Origin: Pseudomonadota bacterium
GTDB taxonomy: Bacteria; Pseudomonadota; Alphaproteobacteria; Rhizobiales; Xanthobacteraceae
Assembly: GCA_023451825.1 (NCBI GenBank)
Contig: JAEXYA010000058.1
Coordinates: 1-63,077, forward strand
Reading direction: 5' to 3'
DNA: 63,077 nt
Below are positions 32,972-42,120 of this stretch, one piece after another; positions within the stretch are counted from its first letter, which is position 1, and every line of letters begins with the position of its first letter. The notes below the pieces were generated by a model that did not search any database, was not told the DNA's origin, and saw only the letters and a list, made by a program, of their open reading frames with translations. Made by a program: the position numbers and the translations under genes.

Positions 32972-34121
32972 TGCCCGGCACGCCGGGCGGCTCGAAGCGC
33001 AGCGCTACGCTGTGAGCTTCGATGATACAGCGATCTCGGGGGGGCGTGATCGGGCTCAGATATTTCATCAGCTCGGGCGAGACCATCAACTCTATCTCGC
33101 GCTCTTTCGACTGCGCAGCCAATATCTGCACATCCTTCGGCGACAGCCCGAACGTTTCCTTGAAAGCGCGAGTAAAGGCCGATGGCTGGCTGAAGCCGAG
33201 CTCGAAGGCGAGATCCGAAATACGGCGTCTTGGCTGCAGGGTATCGGTCATCACGCGGAACGCGCGATGCAGCCTGCGTTGCGTGATGTAGCCGCTGACG
33301 CCGCCGAGAGGCTCGAACAGCCTGTATAAGGTCGAGCGCGTGATGCCGAATTCGTCGAGCATTGTTTGCGGTCGGAGCCCTGCATCCGGCAGGCGCTGCT
33401 CGATGAAGGTCTTGATGGCGACCAGCGAGACGGCACTGCGGCCCGAGCTTGTCTCGATCTGCTGACGCGACAGCGGTTCAAGGCAGGACACGGCGAGGTC
33501 GATGATCGCACTTGCCATGGCCCGTGCATCGACCACCGGAATGGTGGGGCCGAGCGCCATGATGTCTTCCATCATCCCGCGCAGCAGCTGAGATAGCGGG
33601 CCGCGTTCGCGGACGAAGCCATGGGCGTCATCGATGAACGGCACCAAGGTCTCGAGCTTGCGCCGCGACACCGCGAGGCTGACATTCTCGACCGCCGCCG
33701 CCTTGATGGTAATCTCCTGCGACAGGTCGATGAAGGCGAATTCGCCGGCCTCGACCTGTCTGGTATGGCCGGCTGTGGTCATGGTGAAGGGGCCATTTGT
33801 GTAGCACACGACCAGGATCTGGTCCGTGCCGCGCTCGGCGATGGTCTTTGCCGTGCGCGTGAAACGACTGGCGCCGCTGCGCACGCGCGACAGCGTCACG
33901 TCGGGCAAACCATAGATGTCCGTGCGGGCGAAGAACGGCTTTCCGCGCGCGATGGATGGGACTTCGAAGTCGAACACCGGCGACAACATTTTCCCGTAGG
34001 ACACCGCGCTTTGGGGATCGTCCTCCGGAAACTCTGCCTTGTAGCAATCGATAAAGGCAGCCGACTGGTCGTTTGGCGAAGGCATTCCGATTCCCGAGGT
34101 TGTCGCACGGGACGCTGTCAT
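32847..34121 (-). CDS. AraC-family regulator with aberrant C-terminus
   Basis: This 424-residue frame starts at ATG 34121. Residues about 40-230 form a ligand-binding-like domain and about 250-350 the double helix-turn-helix AraC domain (LDEFGITRSTLYRLFEPLGG, ISDLAFELGFSQPSAFTRAF, FKETFGLSPKDVQ). After about residue 383 the frame runs antisense through the autotransporter 3' end (32847-32971) and reads Arg/Ser-rich sequence, so the original stop has probably been lost in a rearrangement. DNA binding should be intact. It may regulate the neighbouring adhesin, by position only. Confidence 0.8.
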   Translation of the reverse strand: MTASRATTSGIGMPSPNDQSAAFIDCYKAEFPEDDPQSAVSYGKMLSPVFDFEVPSIARGKPFFARTDIYGLPDVTLSRVRSGASRFTRTAKTIAERGTDQILVVCYTNGPFTMTTAGHTRQVEAGEFAFIDLSQEITIKAAAVENVSLAVSRRKLETLVPFIDDAHGFVRERGPLSQLLRGMMEDIMALGPTIPVVDARAMASAIIDLAVSCLEPLSRQQIETSSGRSAVSLVAIKTFIEQRLPDAGLRPQTMLDEFGITRSTLYRLFEPLGGVSGYITQRRLHRAFRVMTDTLQPRRRISDLAFELGFSQPSAFTRAFKETFGLSPKDVQILAAQSKEREIELMVSPELMKYLSPITPPRDRCIIEAHSVALRFEPPGVPGITTRSARRPSPHSCGSCRKTRRRRSQQWPSHCAISFLRRPR

Positions 34122-34214
34122 ATCGCAGGACGAACTTCAAACCATGTTCCGGTTTGTTTCCAGATATGGAGTCGGCTTGATCTGCCGTCTCATTTACTTA
34201 CCCCACCGTCCCAA

Positions 34215-34260
34215 CGCAGCTCTGCGGGCAAGGGCGTCGTGCGCTATGCGTGGCGATCGC
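34215..34260 (+). pseudogene. Remnant of an autotransporter 3' end
   Basis: These bases resemble 32929-32975, the last codons of the second autotransporter: both contain GGGCGTCGTGCGCTA followed by GCGTGG and would encode SAGKGVVRYAW. The stop codon has changed from TGA to CGA and no barrel codons precede it. The two copies bracket the AraC gene. It is a decayed fragment left by duplication and deletion. Confidence 0.75.
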
Positions 34261-34298
34261 CCCGGTGCCTGCGCCCATCACGGTTGAGCAGGGCGGCT

Positions 34299-34377
34299 TG
34301 CTCGGCTAAGCCGGTACGCGGCTTGCAGGGTTCAGGGCGGAATCGGGCAACCGGTTCCGCCCTTTCTTTATGTTTTC
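34299..34377 (+). terminator. Second copy of rplA-end terminator, repeat copy B
   Basis: GGGCGGAATCGG (34335-34346) pairs with CCGGTTCCGCCC (34351-34362) around GCAA, with one G-T pair, followed by a T-rich run. It is about 80% like 29567-29640, including the CTAAGCC of the rplA stop codon region. It stands before the 2-hydroxyacid dehydrogenase, where the original rplA terminator would be expected. Confidence 0.8.
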
Positions 34378-34405
34378 GCGTTTTGACCGCAGCAGGAATG
34401 AGCAT

Positions 34406-35359
34406 ATGGCCGAGAAGGTCCTGATCTATTCGCGTTTTCCGAAGGCCCAGATGGTGCGTATTGGTGAACGCTTCGACCTCCTCGATGCCGGCGGCAAGCC
34501 GCCGCGAGACGTTTTCTCGGCAGACGAACTGAAAGATGTGCGCACCATGATCACCGCCGGCGGCCAGCTGCTGCCGGCTGAGGTCATGGACATGATGCCG
34601 GCGCTCGGCGCCATCATCTGTTACGGCACGGGTTATGACGGCGTGGATTTCAAGGCCGCCGCCGAACGCAAGATCTTGGTCGGCAACAGCCCCGGCGCCA
34701 ATGCCGCCTCGGTCGCCGATCTCGCGCTGACGCTGATGCTGGCGGTGACGCGGCGCATTATTCCGGCCGATCAGTATGTCCGCGAGGGCGGTTGGTCGGA
34801 TCGCAAACCGTCGCCGCTGATGGCGCCGCAGCCGGGCAATCCCGGCCGCAAGGTCGGCGTTTATGGCATGGGCGAAATCGGCCGCAAGATCGCCTCGCGG
34901 GTGGCTGCGTTCGAATGCGACGTCGCCTACACAAATCGCACCAAGTATAACGAGCTGCCGTATCGTTATGAGCCGGATCTCGCTGCACTGGTCGAATGGT
35001 GTGACGTGCTGATGATCGCCGTGCGCGCCGGCAAGGAGACGCATCACATCATCGATGCCGACATGCTGACAAAGCTCGGGCCGAATGGCTATGTCGTGAA
35101 TATCTCACGCGGCTCGGTGATCGATCAGGCAGCTCTGGTGCAGGCCCTGACCGAGAAGGCGATTGCCGGTGCCGGCCTCGACGTATTCGAGACTGAGCCG
35201 CATGCGCCTGATGCGCTGACATCATTCCCGCAGGTCGTTTTGACGCCGCATATCGGCGGCCACACGCAGGATTCACATGTGGCGATGCAGGATTGCGTGA
35301 TTGCCAATCTCGACGCGTTTTATGCGGGACAAGGGCTGCCCTATCCGGTGAAGACATAA
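34406..35359 (+). CDS. D-isomer-specific 2-hydroxyacid dehydrogenase
   Basis: This 317-residue protein starts at ATG 34406 (MAEKVLIYSRFP) with GGAA upstream. It oxidises or reduces a 2-hydroxy/2-keto acid with NAD(P). The Rossmann motif VGVYGMGEIGRK lies near 150-161. The catalytic set is visible: Arg in VNISRGSVID (about 233), Glu in the ETEPH segment (about 262) and His in LTPHIGGH (about 281). The substrate may be glyoxylate, hydroxypyruvate or similar and is not decided by sequence. It stands alone between a terminator and the oxidoreductase operon. Confidence 0.9.
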   Translation: MAEKVLIYSRFPKAQMVRIGERFDLLDAGGKPPRDVFSADELKDVRTMITAGGQLLPAEVMDMMPALGAIICYGTGYDGVDFKAAAERKILVGNSPGANAASVADLALTLMLAVTRRIIPADQYVREGGWSDRKPSPLMAPQPGNPGRKVGVYGMGEIGRKIASRVAAFECDVAYTNRTKYNELPYRYEPDLAALVEWCDVLMIAVRAGKETHHIIDADMLTKLGPNGYVVNISRGSVIDQAALVQALTEKAIAGAGLDVFETEPHAPDALTSFPQVVLTPHIGGHTQDSHVAMQDCVIANLDAFYAGQGLPYPVKT

Positions 35360-35555
35360 TCTCGCCGTCGCCGGGACCGGATGTCGGTCGTCCGCATTCA
35401 AACGCACCATCGGATCATGACGCCCGTGCGGGACTTTCGTTCCCGCGCGGTACAAAAATAATTAAGTAGGCCATTCCACACGGCGGTTGTAATTGTCGAA
35501 TGCATTTTAGAAGCACTCGAATGTAGGCGTACATTCGACGACAAGGACAACAGCG

Positions 35556-36020
35556 ATGGCTGCGTTCACCCTCAAGATCAATGGGGAGTCGCGTCAACTC
35601 GACGTCGCCCCCGATACCCCGCTCCTCTGGGCGATCCGTGACGGCGCCGGGCTGACCGGCACGAAATATGGCTGCGGCGTCGCGCAATGCGGGGCCTGCA
35701 CGGTCTATCTCGACGGCCAGCCGGTGCGCTCCTGCTCGATGCCGGTCTCGGCTGTCGGCTCCAGCGAAGTCACCACCATCGAAGGCGCGACCAGCAAGGA
35801 AGCCAAAGCGGTGCAGGCCGCATGGGCGGCACTCGATGTGCCGCAATGTGGCTACTGTCAGTCCGGGCAGGTGATGAGCGCCGCGGCGCTGCTCAATCTC
35901 AATCCCAAGCCCACCGATGAAGACATCGATCTGGCGATGAATGGCAATATCTGCCGCTGCGCCACCTATGTCCGCATCCGCGCCGCGATCCATAGCGCCG
36001 CCAAGTCGCTGGAGGGCTGA
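35556..36020 (+). CDS. iorA: Isoquinoline 1-oxidoreductase-like, [2Fe-2S] subunit
   Basis: This 154-residue small subunit of a molybdenum hydroxylase carries two 2Fe-2S clusters: the plant-ferredoxin-like motif CGVAQCGACTVYLDGQ plus SC at about 41-62, and the C-terminal CGYCQSGQ / GNICRCATYVRIR at about 100-140. It passes electrons from the molybdopterin subunit to the acceptor. The large subunit begins 3 nt after its stop. The gene symbol is by family analogy. Confidence 0.9.
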   Translation: MAAFTLKINGESRQLDVAPDTPLLWAIRDGAGLTGTKYGCGVAQCGACTVYLDGQPVRSCSMPVSAVGSSEVTTIEGATSKEAKAVQAAWAALDVPQCGYCQSGQVMSAAALLNLNPKPTDEDIDLAMNGNICRCATYVRIRAAIHSAAKSLEG

Positions 36021-36023
36021 GCC

Positions 36024-38189
36024 ATGACCGTACATGATACCAAGCTCTCTCGCCGCACGCTGCTCAAGGCGGGCGCAGGTCTCGTCATCGGCGCCTATGT
36101 GGCACGGGCCGACAAGCTGTTTGCGCAGAACACGGCAGCGCAGAAGATCAATATCGCGCCCAATACGTTTCTGATTATCGGCGCCGACAACACGGTCACC
36201 GTGCTGTGCAAGGGCTTCGAGATGGGCCAAGGGCCGCTGACCGGGATGGCAACGCTGGTTGCGGAAGAACTCGATGCGGACTGGTCGCAGATGCGCGCCA
36301 GCCACGCGCCGTCCAATCCGGTTCTGTACAAGAATCTCGCCTTCGGCATGCAGGGCACGGGTGGCTCCACGGCGATTGCCAATTCCTTCATCCAGATGCG
36401 TCAGGTCGGTGCTGCCGCGCGCGAGATGCTGGTCGCTGCGGCCGCCGAGGCCTGGCAGGTGCCGGCTGGTGAGATCTCTGTCGACAAGGGCGTGATCAAG
36501 CACGGCTCGGACAAGGAAGGTCGTTTCGGCGAATTTGCCGCGAAGGCGATGGCCATACCGGTGCCGGCAGATCCGAAGCTGAAGGATCCCGCGAATTTCA
36601 AGTTGATCGGCAAGGGAGGCGTCGTGAAGCGCCTGGACAGTGTCGAGAAGAGCAATGGCACGGCGGTCTTCGGGCTCGATATCAACGAGCCCGATATGCT
36701 CACGGTGGTCGTGGCGCGCTCGCCGAAATTCGGCGGCAAGGTGAAGTCGTTCGACGCGACGGCGGCCAAGGCCGTCGCTGGGGTTGTCGATGTCAAGCAG
36801 GTGCCGACCGGCGTTGCCGTCTATGCCAAGGGCTTCTGGGCAGCGAAGACGGGGCGCGAGGCGCTGAAGATCACGTGGGACGACAGCAAGGCCGAGAAGC
36901 GCGGCAGCGCCGAATTGCTGCAGCAGTTCCGGGCGCTGTCGAAAACGCAGGGCAAGCTGGTCAAGGCCGAAGGCAAGTTCGAGGAGTCCATGGCCAAGGG
37001 GGGCCGTGTGGTGGAAGCCGAATATGTCTTCCCTTATCTCGCCCACGCGGCGATGGAGCCGCTGAACGCTTATCTGAAGTGGGACGGCGATAGCGCTTAT
37101 GCGCGCTATGGCTGCCAGTTTCCGACCCCGGATCACCAGGCCATCTCCAAGGTGCTTGGTTTGCCGATCGAGAAAGTGAAGATTGACGTCACGCTGGCAG
37201 GTGGCAGCTTCGGCCGACGCGCACAGCAGACAACGCATCAGGCTGTCGAGCTTGCCGAAGTCGCGAAGGCGATCGGGCCGGGCAAAGGCGTCAAGCTCGT
37301 CTGGACCCGTGAAGACGACATGCGCGGCGGCTACTATCGGCCATACGCCATTCACCGCATGCGTGGAGCCGTGCGCGATGGCAAGATCGAGGCGTGGAGC
37401 GACACCATCGTTTCGCAGTCGATCATGAAGGGCTCGTTCTTCGAAGCCATCATGTTCAAGGACGGTCTCGATCCGACGTCCTATGAAGGCTCGAACGAGA
37501 TTCCCTATGAGGTCGCGAACTTCCGCTGTGACATGCATCAGGTCGATGTCGGCGTGCCGGTTTTGTGGTGGCGGTCGGTGGGCCACACCCATACCGGCTA
37601 TGTCGTCGAAGCATTCGTCGACGAGTTGCTCGAAGCCGCGGGGAAGGATCCGGTGGAAGGCCGTCTCGAACTGCTCGGCAAGAAGCCGCGTCATGCCGGT
37701 GTGCTCAAGGCTGTTGCCGAACTGGCTGACTGGAAAAACTACAAGGTGCCGGAAGGTCGCGCGCGCGGCGTTGCCGTCGTCGAAAGCTTCAAGACATTTG
37801 TCGCGCAGGTGGTCGAGCTCTCGATGACCGAAGACGGCCCGAAGGTGCACAAAGTCTGGTGCGCCGTCGATTGCGGCGTGGCCGTCAATCCGGACATCAT
37901 CCGCGCCCAGATGGAGGGCGGCATCGGCTTCGGCCTTGGCCACATTCTCTATGCCGAGCAGACGCTCGATGCTGGCGCGCCGGTGTCCGGCAATTTCGAC
38001 ACCTACCGTTCGCTCCGCATCAACGAGATGCCGGAGGTCGAGGTGGTGATCGTGAAATCGACTGAAAAACCTTCGGGCGTCGGTGAGCCCGGCGTGCCTC
38101 CGCTCGGGCCGGCTGTTGCCAATGCAATGGCGAAGCTCGGCGTCGGACGACCGCGACAACTGCCCATCGTACCCGGAGCCTCGGCATGA
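36024..38189 (+). CDS. iorB: Isoquinoline 1-oxidoreductase-like, molybdopterin subunit
   Basis: This 721-residue protein begins with a Tat signal (LSRRTLLKAGAGLVIG), so the folded holoenzyme is exported to the periplasm. The body follows the IorB/aldehyde dehydrogenase large-subunit layout, with GFEMGQGPLTGMATL, GTGGSTAI, GGSFGRRAQ and the C-terminal GVGEPGVPPLGPAVANAM carrying the catalytic Glu. It hydroxylates N-heterocycles or oxidises aldehydes; the substrate is unknown. Its stop overlaps the cytochrome start by 4 nt, giving a three-gene electron chain. Confidence 0.9.
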   Translation: MTVHDTKLSRRTLLKAGAGLVIGAYVARADKLFAQNTAAQKINIAPNTFLIIGADNTVTVLCKGFEMGQGPLTGMATLVAEELDADWSQMRASHAPSNPVLYKNLAFGMQGTGGSTAIANSFIQMRQVGAAAREMLVAAAAEAWQVPAGEISVDKGVIKHGSDKEGRFGEFAAKAMAIPVPADPKLKDPANFKLIGKGGVVKRLDSVEKSNGTAVFGLDINEPDMLTVVVARSPKFGGKVKSFDATAAKAVAGVVDVKQVPTGVAVYAKGFWAAKTGREALKITWDDSKAEKRGSAELLQQFRALSKTQGKLVKAEGKFEESMAKGGRVVEAEYVFPYLAHAAMEPLNAYLKWDGDSAYARYGCQFPTPDHQAISKVLGLPIEKVKIDVTLAGGSFGRRAQQTTHQAVELAEVAKAIGPGKGVKLVWTREDDMRGGYYRPYAIHRMRGAVRDGKIEAWSDTIVSQSIMKGSFFEAIMFKDGLDPTSYEGSNEIPYEVANFRCDMHQVDVGVPVLWWRSVGHTHTGYVVEAFVDELLEAAGKDPVEGRLELLGKKPRHAGVLKAVAELADWKNYKVPEGRARGVAVVESFKTFVAQVVELSMTEDGPKVHKVWCAVDCGVAVNPDIIRAQMEGGIGFGLGHILYAEQTLDAGAPVSGNFDTYRSLRINEMPEVEVVIVKSTEKPSGVGEPGVPPLGPAVANAMAKLGVGRPRQLPIVPGASA

Positions 38190-38830
38190 ACAAACTGGTG
38201 AAGTATGCGATGCTGGCGCTGGTCGCTGGCGGGATGTCAGCGGGCGCGCTTGCGATTGCCGAGTTCGGTTCAAGCGAGGCCGATGCCGCAGTCAGCAATC
38301 CGAAGACGCTGCAGCCGGTCTCGGCTTTCGCCAAGATCAAGAACAAGAACGAGCGCGCCGTGGCGCTGTTCAATGAAGCCGGCAAGGTGATCCAGTCGCC
38401 GCGCTGCCTGAACTGTCACCCGGCCGGCGATCGCCCAACCCAGACCGACCGCATGCGTCCGCACATTCCGCTGGTGGTGCGCGGCGAGGGCGGCATGGGC
38501 GCGGCCGGTGGTCTCGCCTGCACGACCTGCCACCACGAGAATAATTTCGATGCCGCCAATGTGCCCGGCAACGCGAAATGGGCTTTGGCACCGATCGAAA
38601 TGGCCTGGCAGGGCAAGACGCTCGGTCAGATCTGCGCGCAGATCAAGGACAAGGAGCGCAACGGCGGCAAGGACATGGCGGCGCTCGTGCGCCACATGGC
38701 CGAAGATGAGCTGGTTGGTTGGGGCTGGAATCCCGGCGGCAACCGCACGCCGGCACCGGGCACGCAAAAACAGTTCGGTGAACTGATCAAGGCGTGGGCG
38801 GATGCAGGAGCGGCGTGTCCGAAAGGGTAG
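38186..38830 (+). CDS. Periplasmic diheme cytochrome c of the oxidoreductase
   Basis: This 214-residue protein starts at ATG 38186 inside the iorB-like stop. It has a signal/anchor segment (LVKYAMLALVAGGMSAGALA), then two haem-binding motifs, CLNCH (about 73-77) and CTTCH (about 112-116), with candidate distal Met residues. It should accept electrons from the Fe-S subunit and pass them to the respiratory chain. Coupling with the two upstream genes supports one complex. Confidence 0.88.
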   Translation: MNKLVKYAMLALVAGGMSAGALAIAEFGSSEADAAVSNPKTLQPVSAFAKIKNKNERAVALFNEAGKVIQSPRCLNCHPAGDRPTQTDRMRPHIPLVVRGEGGMGAAGGLACTTCHHENNFDAANVPGNAKWALAPIEMAWQGKTLGQICAQIKDKERNGGKDMAALVRHMAEDELVGWGWNPGGNRTPAPGTQKQFGELIKAWADAGAACPKG

Positions 38831-38958
38831 CTTTATCCGATGTTGAGTTGATGGAGTGCGTGGGAAAGGTGAGGTGTTAGGTTGGCGCGGCCTTAGCTCT
38901 CGTCAATGCGGTTGGTCAGCAAGCTCCTTTCCCACGCGAGCCGGAGGGCACGAGTTCT

Positions 38959-40086
38959 TCAAAGGGGCGTAGACTGTACGCCCCTTTCGTTGGAGACGGT
39001 GGTTTCCGTCATAGCTCGCGCAGCATTCCTCACAGGGCTTTCGAAATAGTCGAAAGATATCTTAGCCAATATGATCGTTATCGCGAGCGAGAGCGTTGAG
39101 ACGATCAGATTTTGATAGGGGAACGTCGTCCCTTTGAAGAAAATCCAGCAGATCATGAGCGAAATGCAGATGGCGTATACGTGATACATGTACATTCCGT
39201 AGGAAATCTCGCCCAGATAGCGCATGGGCCGATTTTCGAGCTGCAAGATTGTATTTTCATTGAAGGCTGCGTTTAGGATCAGGATCGAGAAAGCAAATGC
39301 GACCCATCTGAAATCAAAGTACTGCTCTTTTCCTGCAAAAATCGCAGAGGTGATGATAGCGGATATTGCGACAAGTGCCGCGCTCTGGATCTGTGCAGAG
39401 AATAAAAACGAATTGATGCGTTGATTGTTCAGGCTGTAGGCCAAGTAAGTCAAACAACCGATCGCGATTGTGCCGTAGAAAGTTGGCGCCCAGTAGTAGG
39501 CGGCGATGAGCTTCTGGCATGGCATGAAATGGCATGTCACCGGGGATGTCATTTCAAGGAGTTCAGGAGCGAAAACGATTCCTATCAGCGTGAAGACAAG
39601 GACGCTCTTACTTAGATTGTCTGCAAGGAACGGAAAGACAAGGTAGAAGCTCTCTTCAATGGCTATGCTCCAGGTCTGGCCCATGAAAAGTGGTCTATCG
39701 GCGTAGCCCGGCAGGATGAGTAGGATGAGAACATAGTCGTTGAGAGTCATCGTTTGGTGGAGGCTCGTGTCCCTGAGCGACACGTTCAATAGTAGCGCAG
39801 GTATAGCGATTGCGAAATATAAAGGCCAAATGCGTGCGGCGCGCTTGATATAGAAGTTCCTGATGTTCAAGCCACCTGTGGCTTTGATCTCCGTGTCGAT
39901 GAGGTATGTGATGAGGAATCCGCTCAGGCAAAAGAAGAGGACGACGCCAAATTTTCCAGACACCCACAACCATTCACGATTGAAGTAGCCGCCAAACTCG
40001 TACTGCAAGGAAGTGGCGTGCCCGAGAAGAACGACAAGAACCGCGATTGCGCGCAGGCCATTCAAGTTCGGTAAGTAGCGCGCCAT
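38959..40086 (-). CDS. Membrane O-acyltransferase, OafA family (acyltransferase 3)
   Basis: This protein has about 375 residues from ATG 40086 (GGAAG 10 nt upstream); an upstream in-frame ATG lies at 40107. LRAIAVLVVLLGHATS near the N-terminus, with the catalytic His, and FFCLSGFLITYLID are acyltransferase-3 hallmarks. About ten hydrophobic helices follow. Members acetylate surface polysaccharide or peptidoglycan. Base composition is more AT-rich than the neighbours and codon use differs, which suggests lateral transfer. Its last codons form a terminator hairpin. Confidence 0.85.
   Translation of the reverse strand: MARYLPNLNGLRAIAVLVVLLGHATSLQYEFGGYFNREWLWVSGKFGVVLFFCLSGFLITYLIDTEIKATGGLNIRNFYIKRAARIWPLYFAIAIPALLLNVSLRDTSLHQTMTLNDYVLILLILPGYADRPLFMGQTWSIAIEESFYLVFPFLADNLSKSVLVFTLIGIVFAPELLEMTSPVTCHFMPCQKLIAAYYWAPTFYGTIAIGCLTYLAYSLNNQRINSFLFSAQIQSAALVAISAIITSAIFAGKEQYFDFRWVAFAFSILILNAAFNENTILQLENRPMRYLGEISYGMYMYHVYAICISLMICWIFFKGTTFPYQNLIVSTLSLAITIILAKISFDYFESPVRNAARAMTETTVSNERGVQSTPL
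38961..38987. terminator. Hairpin at the 3' end of two convergent genes
   Basis: AAAGGGGCGTA (38961-38971) pairs perfectly with TACGCCCCTTT (38977-38987). The stem lies inside the last ten codons of the acyltransferase gene, whose tail NERGVQSTPL it encodes, and 130 nt past the cytochrome gene, so it may end both transcripts. Confidence 0.65.
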
Positions 40087-40107
40087 GACGACGTTTCTTC
40101 CGTTCAT

Positions 40108-41063
40108 TTGAAAGTGGCGAGCCTAGAGAGGCGGTGCCAACACGTAAACCCCGGTTGGTTCAACTGCCAACGCATCGTCATGACTTACGACTTTTCCCGT
40201 GAGCAAGAGCGCGGCGCGTTGTGGGTATGAAGAGTATCTGGCTAGTGCCGCTCTGAACTTTGAGCCGATTGTTACGAAGTTTGGGGAGGGGCGGGCGGTG
40301 TAGACCCGGTGTTTCGACCTTCTGCTGCTGAGGCAGTTGGCGCAGCTTAATGGTGCTGAGAGGTCGACGGAATGGAGAAGCGCTTACGCAATTGGCTAGT
40401 TTCTTGTCGGTGCCGCATGCGCAAAAGATGGGATTTAAATCTCCTTTTCTCCAGCCCCAGTTTTTGGATTTTCTTACCAAAGGAACGGCGCGGTATCTGC
40501 CGCTTGCTGTAGATCTAGTTTGTTTTGATCTTAGATGCGGCACGGGATGTAATCCCTCCCGGCAAAAACGATGCCAGTTTGGCACTTCCCCCTTGGCAAG
40601 CCGATAAAGACTCGTTAAAGAGCCGCTTCCAGACTCGCTGGCCTGTGCTGGCACGTCTGTGTTCGTATTCCGACAACCCGGTATCTAGGAGACCTTTCCT
40701 TTCAGGCCATCCGCATGGATCGCTCGAAGGGCACGGGATCGACGACCGGTTTTGACGAAAGCGGGCAGGGGTCTTTGAACGGCCGGTACTGAGCAATCAG
40801 ATTTTGGCCAATCGATGATCTCGAATCCTGTCCGAGACTGCTGGCGCCCGCGACGAACCTTGTTCGATCAACGGCTTAATCCCCAAGCCAGCATAGATGG
40901 GTGAAGACTGATCTCGCTAAACGCCGCCATGCGGCTGAAGCGTATTTGGTTCGAACCTCGACACCCCGCGCCACCGCTGCTCGCAGCACCGGTTCGGGAG
41001 GGCAGGCTATCATGATCGTCTCGCCCGGGATGTCTGGAGGCTGTGTGTCTCGAGGTCATGTCG
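40108..41063. other. Gene-poor 1-kb stretch upstream of rplJ
   Basis: Several open frames exist on both strands (for example 40178-40654 minus and 40350-40607 plus), but none has a ribosome site, family motif or codon pattern I can trust. The right part must hold the rplJ promoter; I could not pick a clear -35/-10 pair. The left half is AT-richer and may be decayed DNA from the transfer that brought the acyltransferase. Confidence 0.4.
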
Positions 41064-41096
41064 GTGAGGCGGTTGGGTGCAAACCGGCGGCCTCAC
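41064..41096 (+). promoter_or_regulatory. rplJ leader hairpin
   Basis: GTGAGGC (41064-41070) pairs with GCCTCAC (41090-41096), with GGTT/AACC inside, 30 nt before the rplJ start. Leaders of rplJL mRNA are bound by the L10-L12 complex for feedback control in several bacteria. This hairpin is a candidate for that site. Confidence 0.45.
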
Positions 41097-41127
41097 GATC
41101 GGGGCTGCCAACCGGAGAGAGCTTGCT

Positions 41128-41646
41128 GTGGAAAGAGCGGCTAAAAAGGACGCGGTCGAAGCGCTGAACGGGGTCTTCAAGACCACCGGCGTTGCGGTCG
41201 TCGCCCATTATTCCGGCCTCACCGTTGCCCAGATGCAGAACCTGCGTAAGCAGATGAAGCAGGCGGGTGCCTCGGTGAAGGTCTCGAAAAACCGTCTCGC
41301 CAAAATTGCTCTTGAAGGCACGGATGTTGTTGCCATCGGTTCCCTGCTGAAGGGCCCGACTGTGATCGCCACTTCGGACGATCCGGTAGCCGCACCGAAG
41401 ATTGCCGTTGAATTTGCCAAGGCGAACGACAAGTTCGTCATTCTTGGCGGCTCGATGGGCAAGACAGTCCTGAACGTCGACAGCGTCAAGGCCCTGGCCG
41501 CGCTGCCCTCGCTCGACGAACTGCGCGGCAAACTCGTTGGCCTCCTTGTGGCGCCGGCGACCAAGATCGCTCAGCTGTCGACAGCACCCGCGGCAAAGGT
41601 CGCGCGCGTTGTTCAGGCCTATGCCTCAAAGAGCGAAGCGGCCTGA
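41128..41646 (+). CDS. rplJ: 50S ribosomal protein L10
   Basis: This 172-residue protein starts at GTG 41128 (MERAAKKDAVEALNGVFKTT) with GGAGAG upstream; the longer frame adds an unlikely N-terminus. L10 anchors the L7/L12 stalk. It has VVAHYSGLTVAQMQNLRKQM and the C-terminal helix that binds L12 dimers (LPSLDELRGKLVGLL then YASKSE). Length is typical for the class. Confidence 0.97.
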   Translation: MERAAKKDAVEALNGVFKTTGVAVVAHYSGLTVAQMQNLRKQMKQAGASVKVSKNRLAKIALEGTDVVAIGSLLKGPTVIATSDDPVAAPKIAVEFAKANDKFVILGGSMGKTVLNVDSVKALAALPSLDELRGKLVGLLVAPATKIAQLSTAPAAKVARVVQAYASKSEAA

Positions 41647-41698
41647 CGCCCTTCGCAATCAAACTGGTTCGAACCAAATACGCTTAAGGATATAGACA

Positions 41699-42076
<378 letters not shown>

Positions 42077-42092
42077 GACCTTCGAGTTCCCG

Positions 42093-42120
42093 GGAAGGGC
42101 GGCCTTCGGGCCGCTCTTCC
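42093..42120 (+). promoter_or_regulatory. rplL-rpoB intergenic hairpin (attenuator or processing site)
   Basis: GGAAGGGCGGCC (42093-42104) and GGCCGCTCTTCC (42109-42120) form a 12-bp stem with a TTCG loop, but no T run follows, so it should be a partial attenuator or an RNase III-type site. The rest of the 442-nt gap before rpoB has no gene I can support. Confidence 0.6.

Noticed and set aside
35415..38273. 952-codon open frame on the minus strand
   Set aside because: It is the antisense of the iorA/iorB/cytochrome genes; GC-rich third positions keep it open. The composition is His/Arg-rich with no domain.
40178..40654. 158-codon minus-strand frame with CACGTDKKLANC, faintly like a SEC-C motif
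   Set aside because: The Cys spacing lacks the final CC/HC pattern, there is no ribosome site, and composition changes along the frame.
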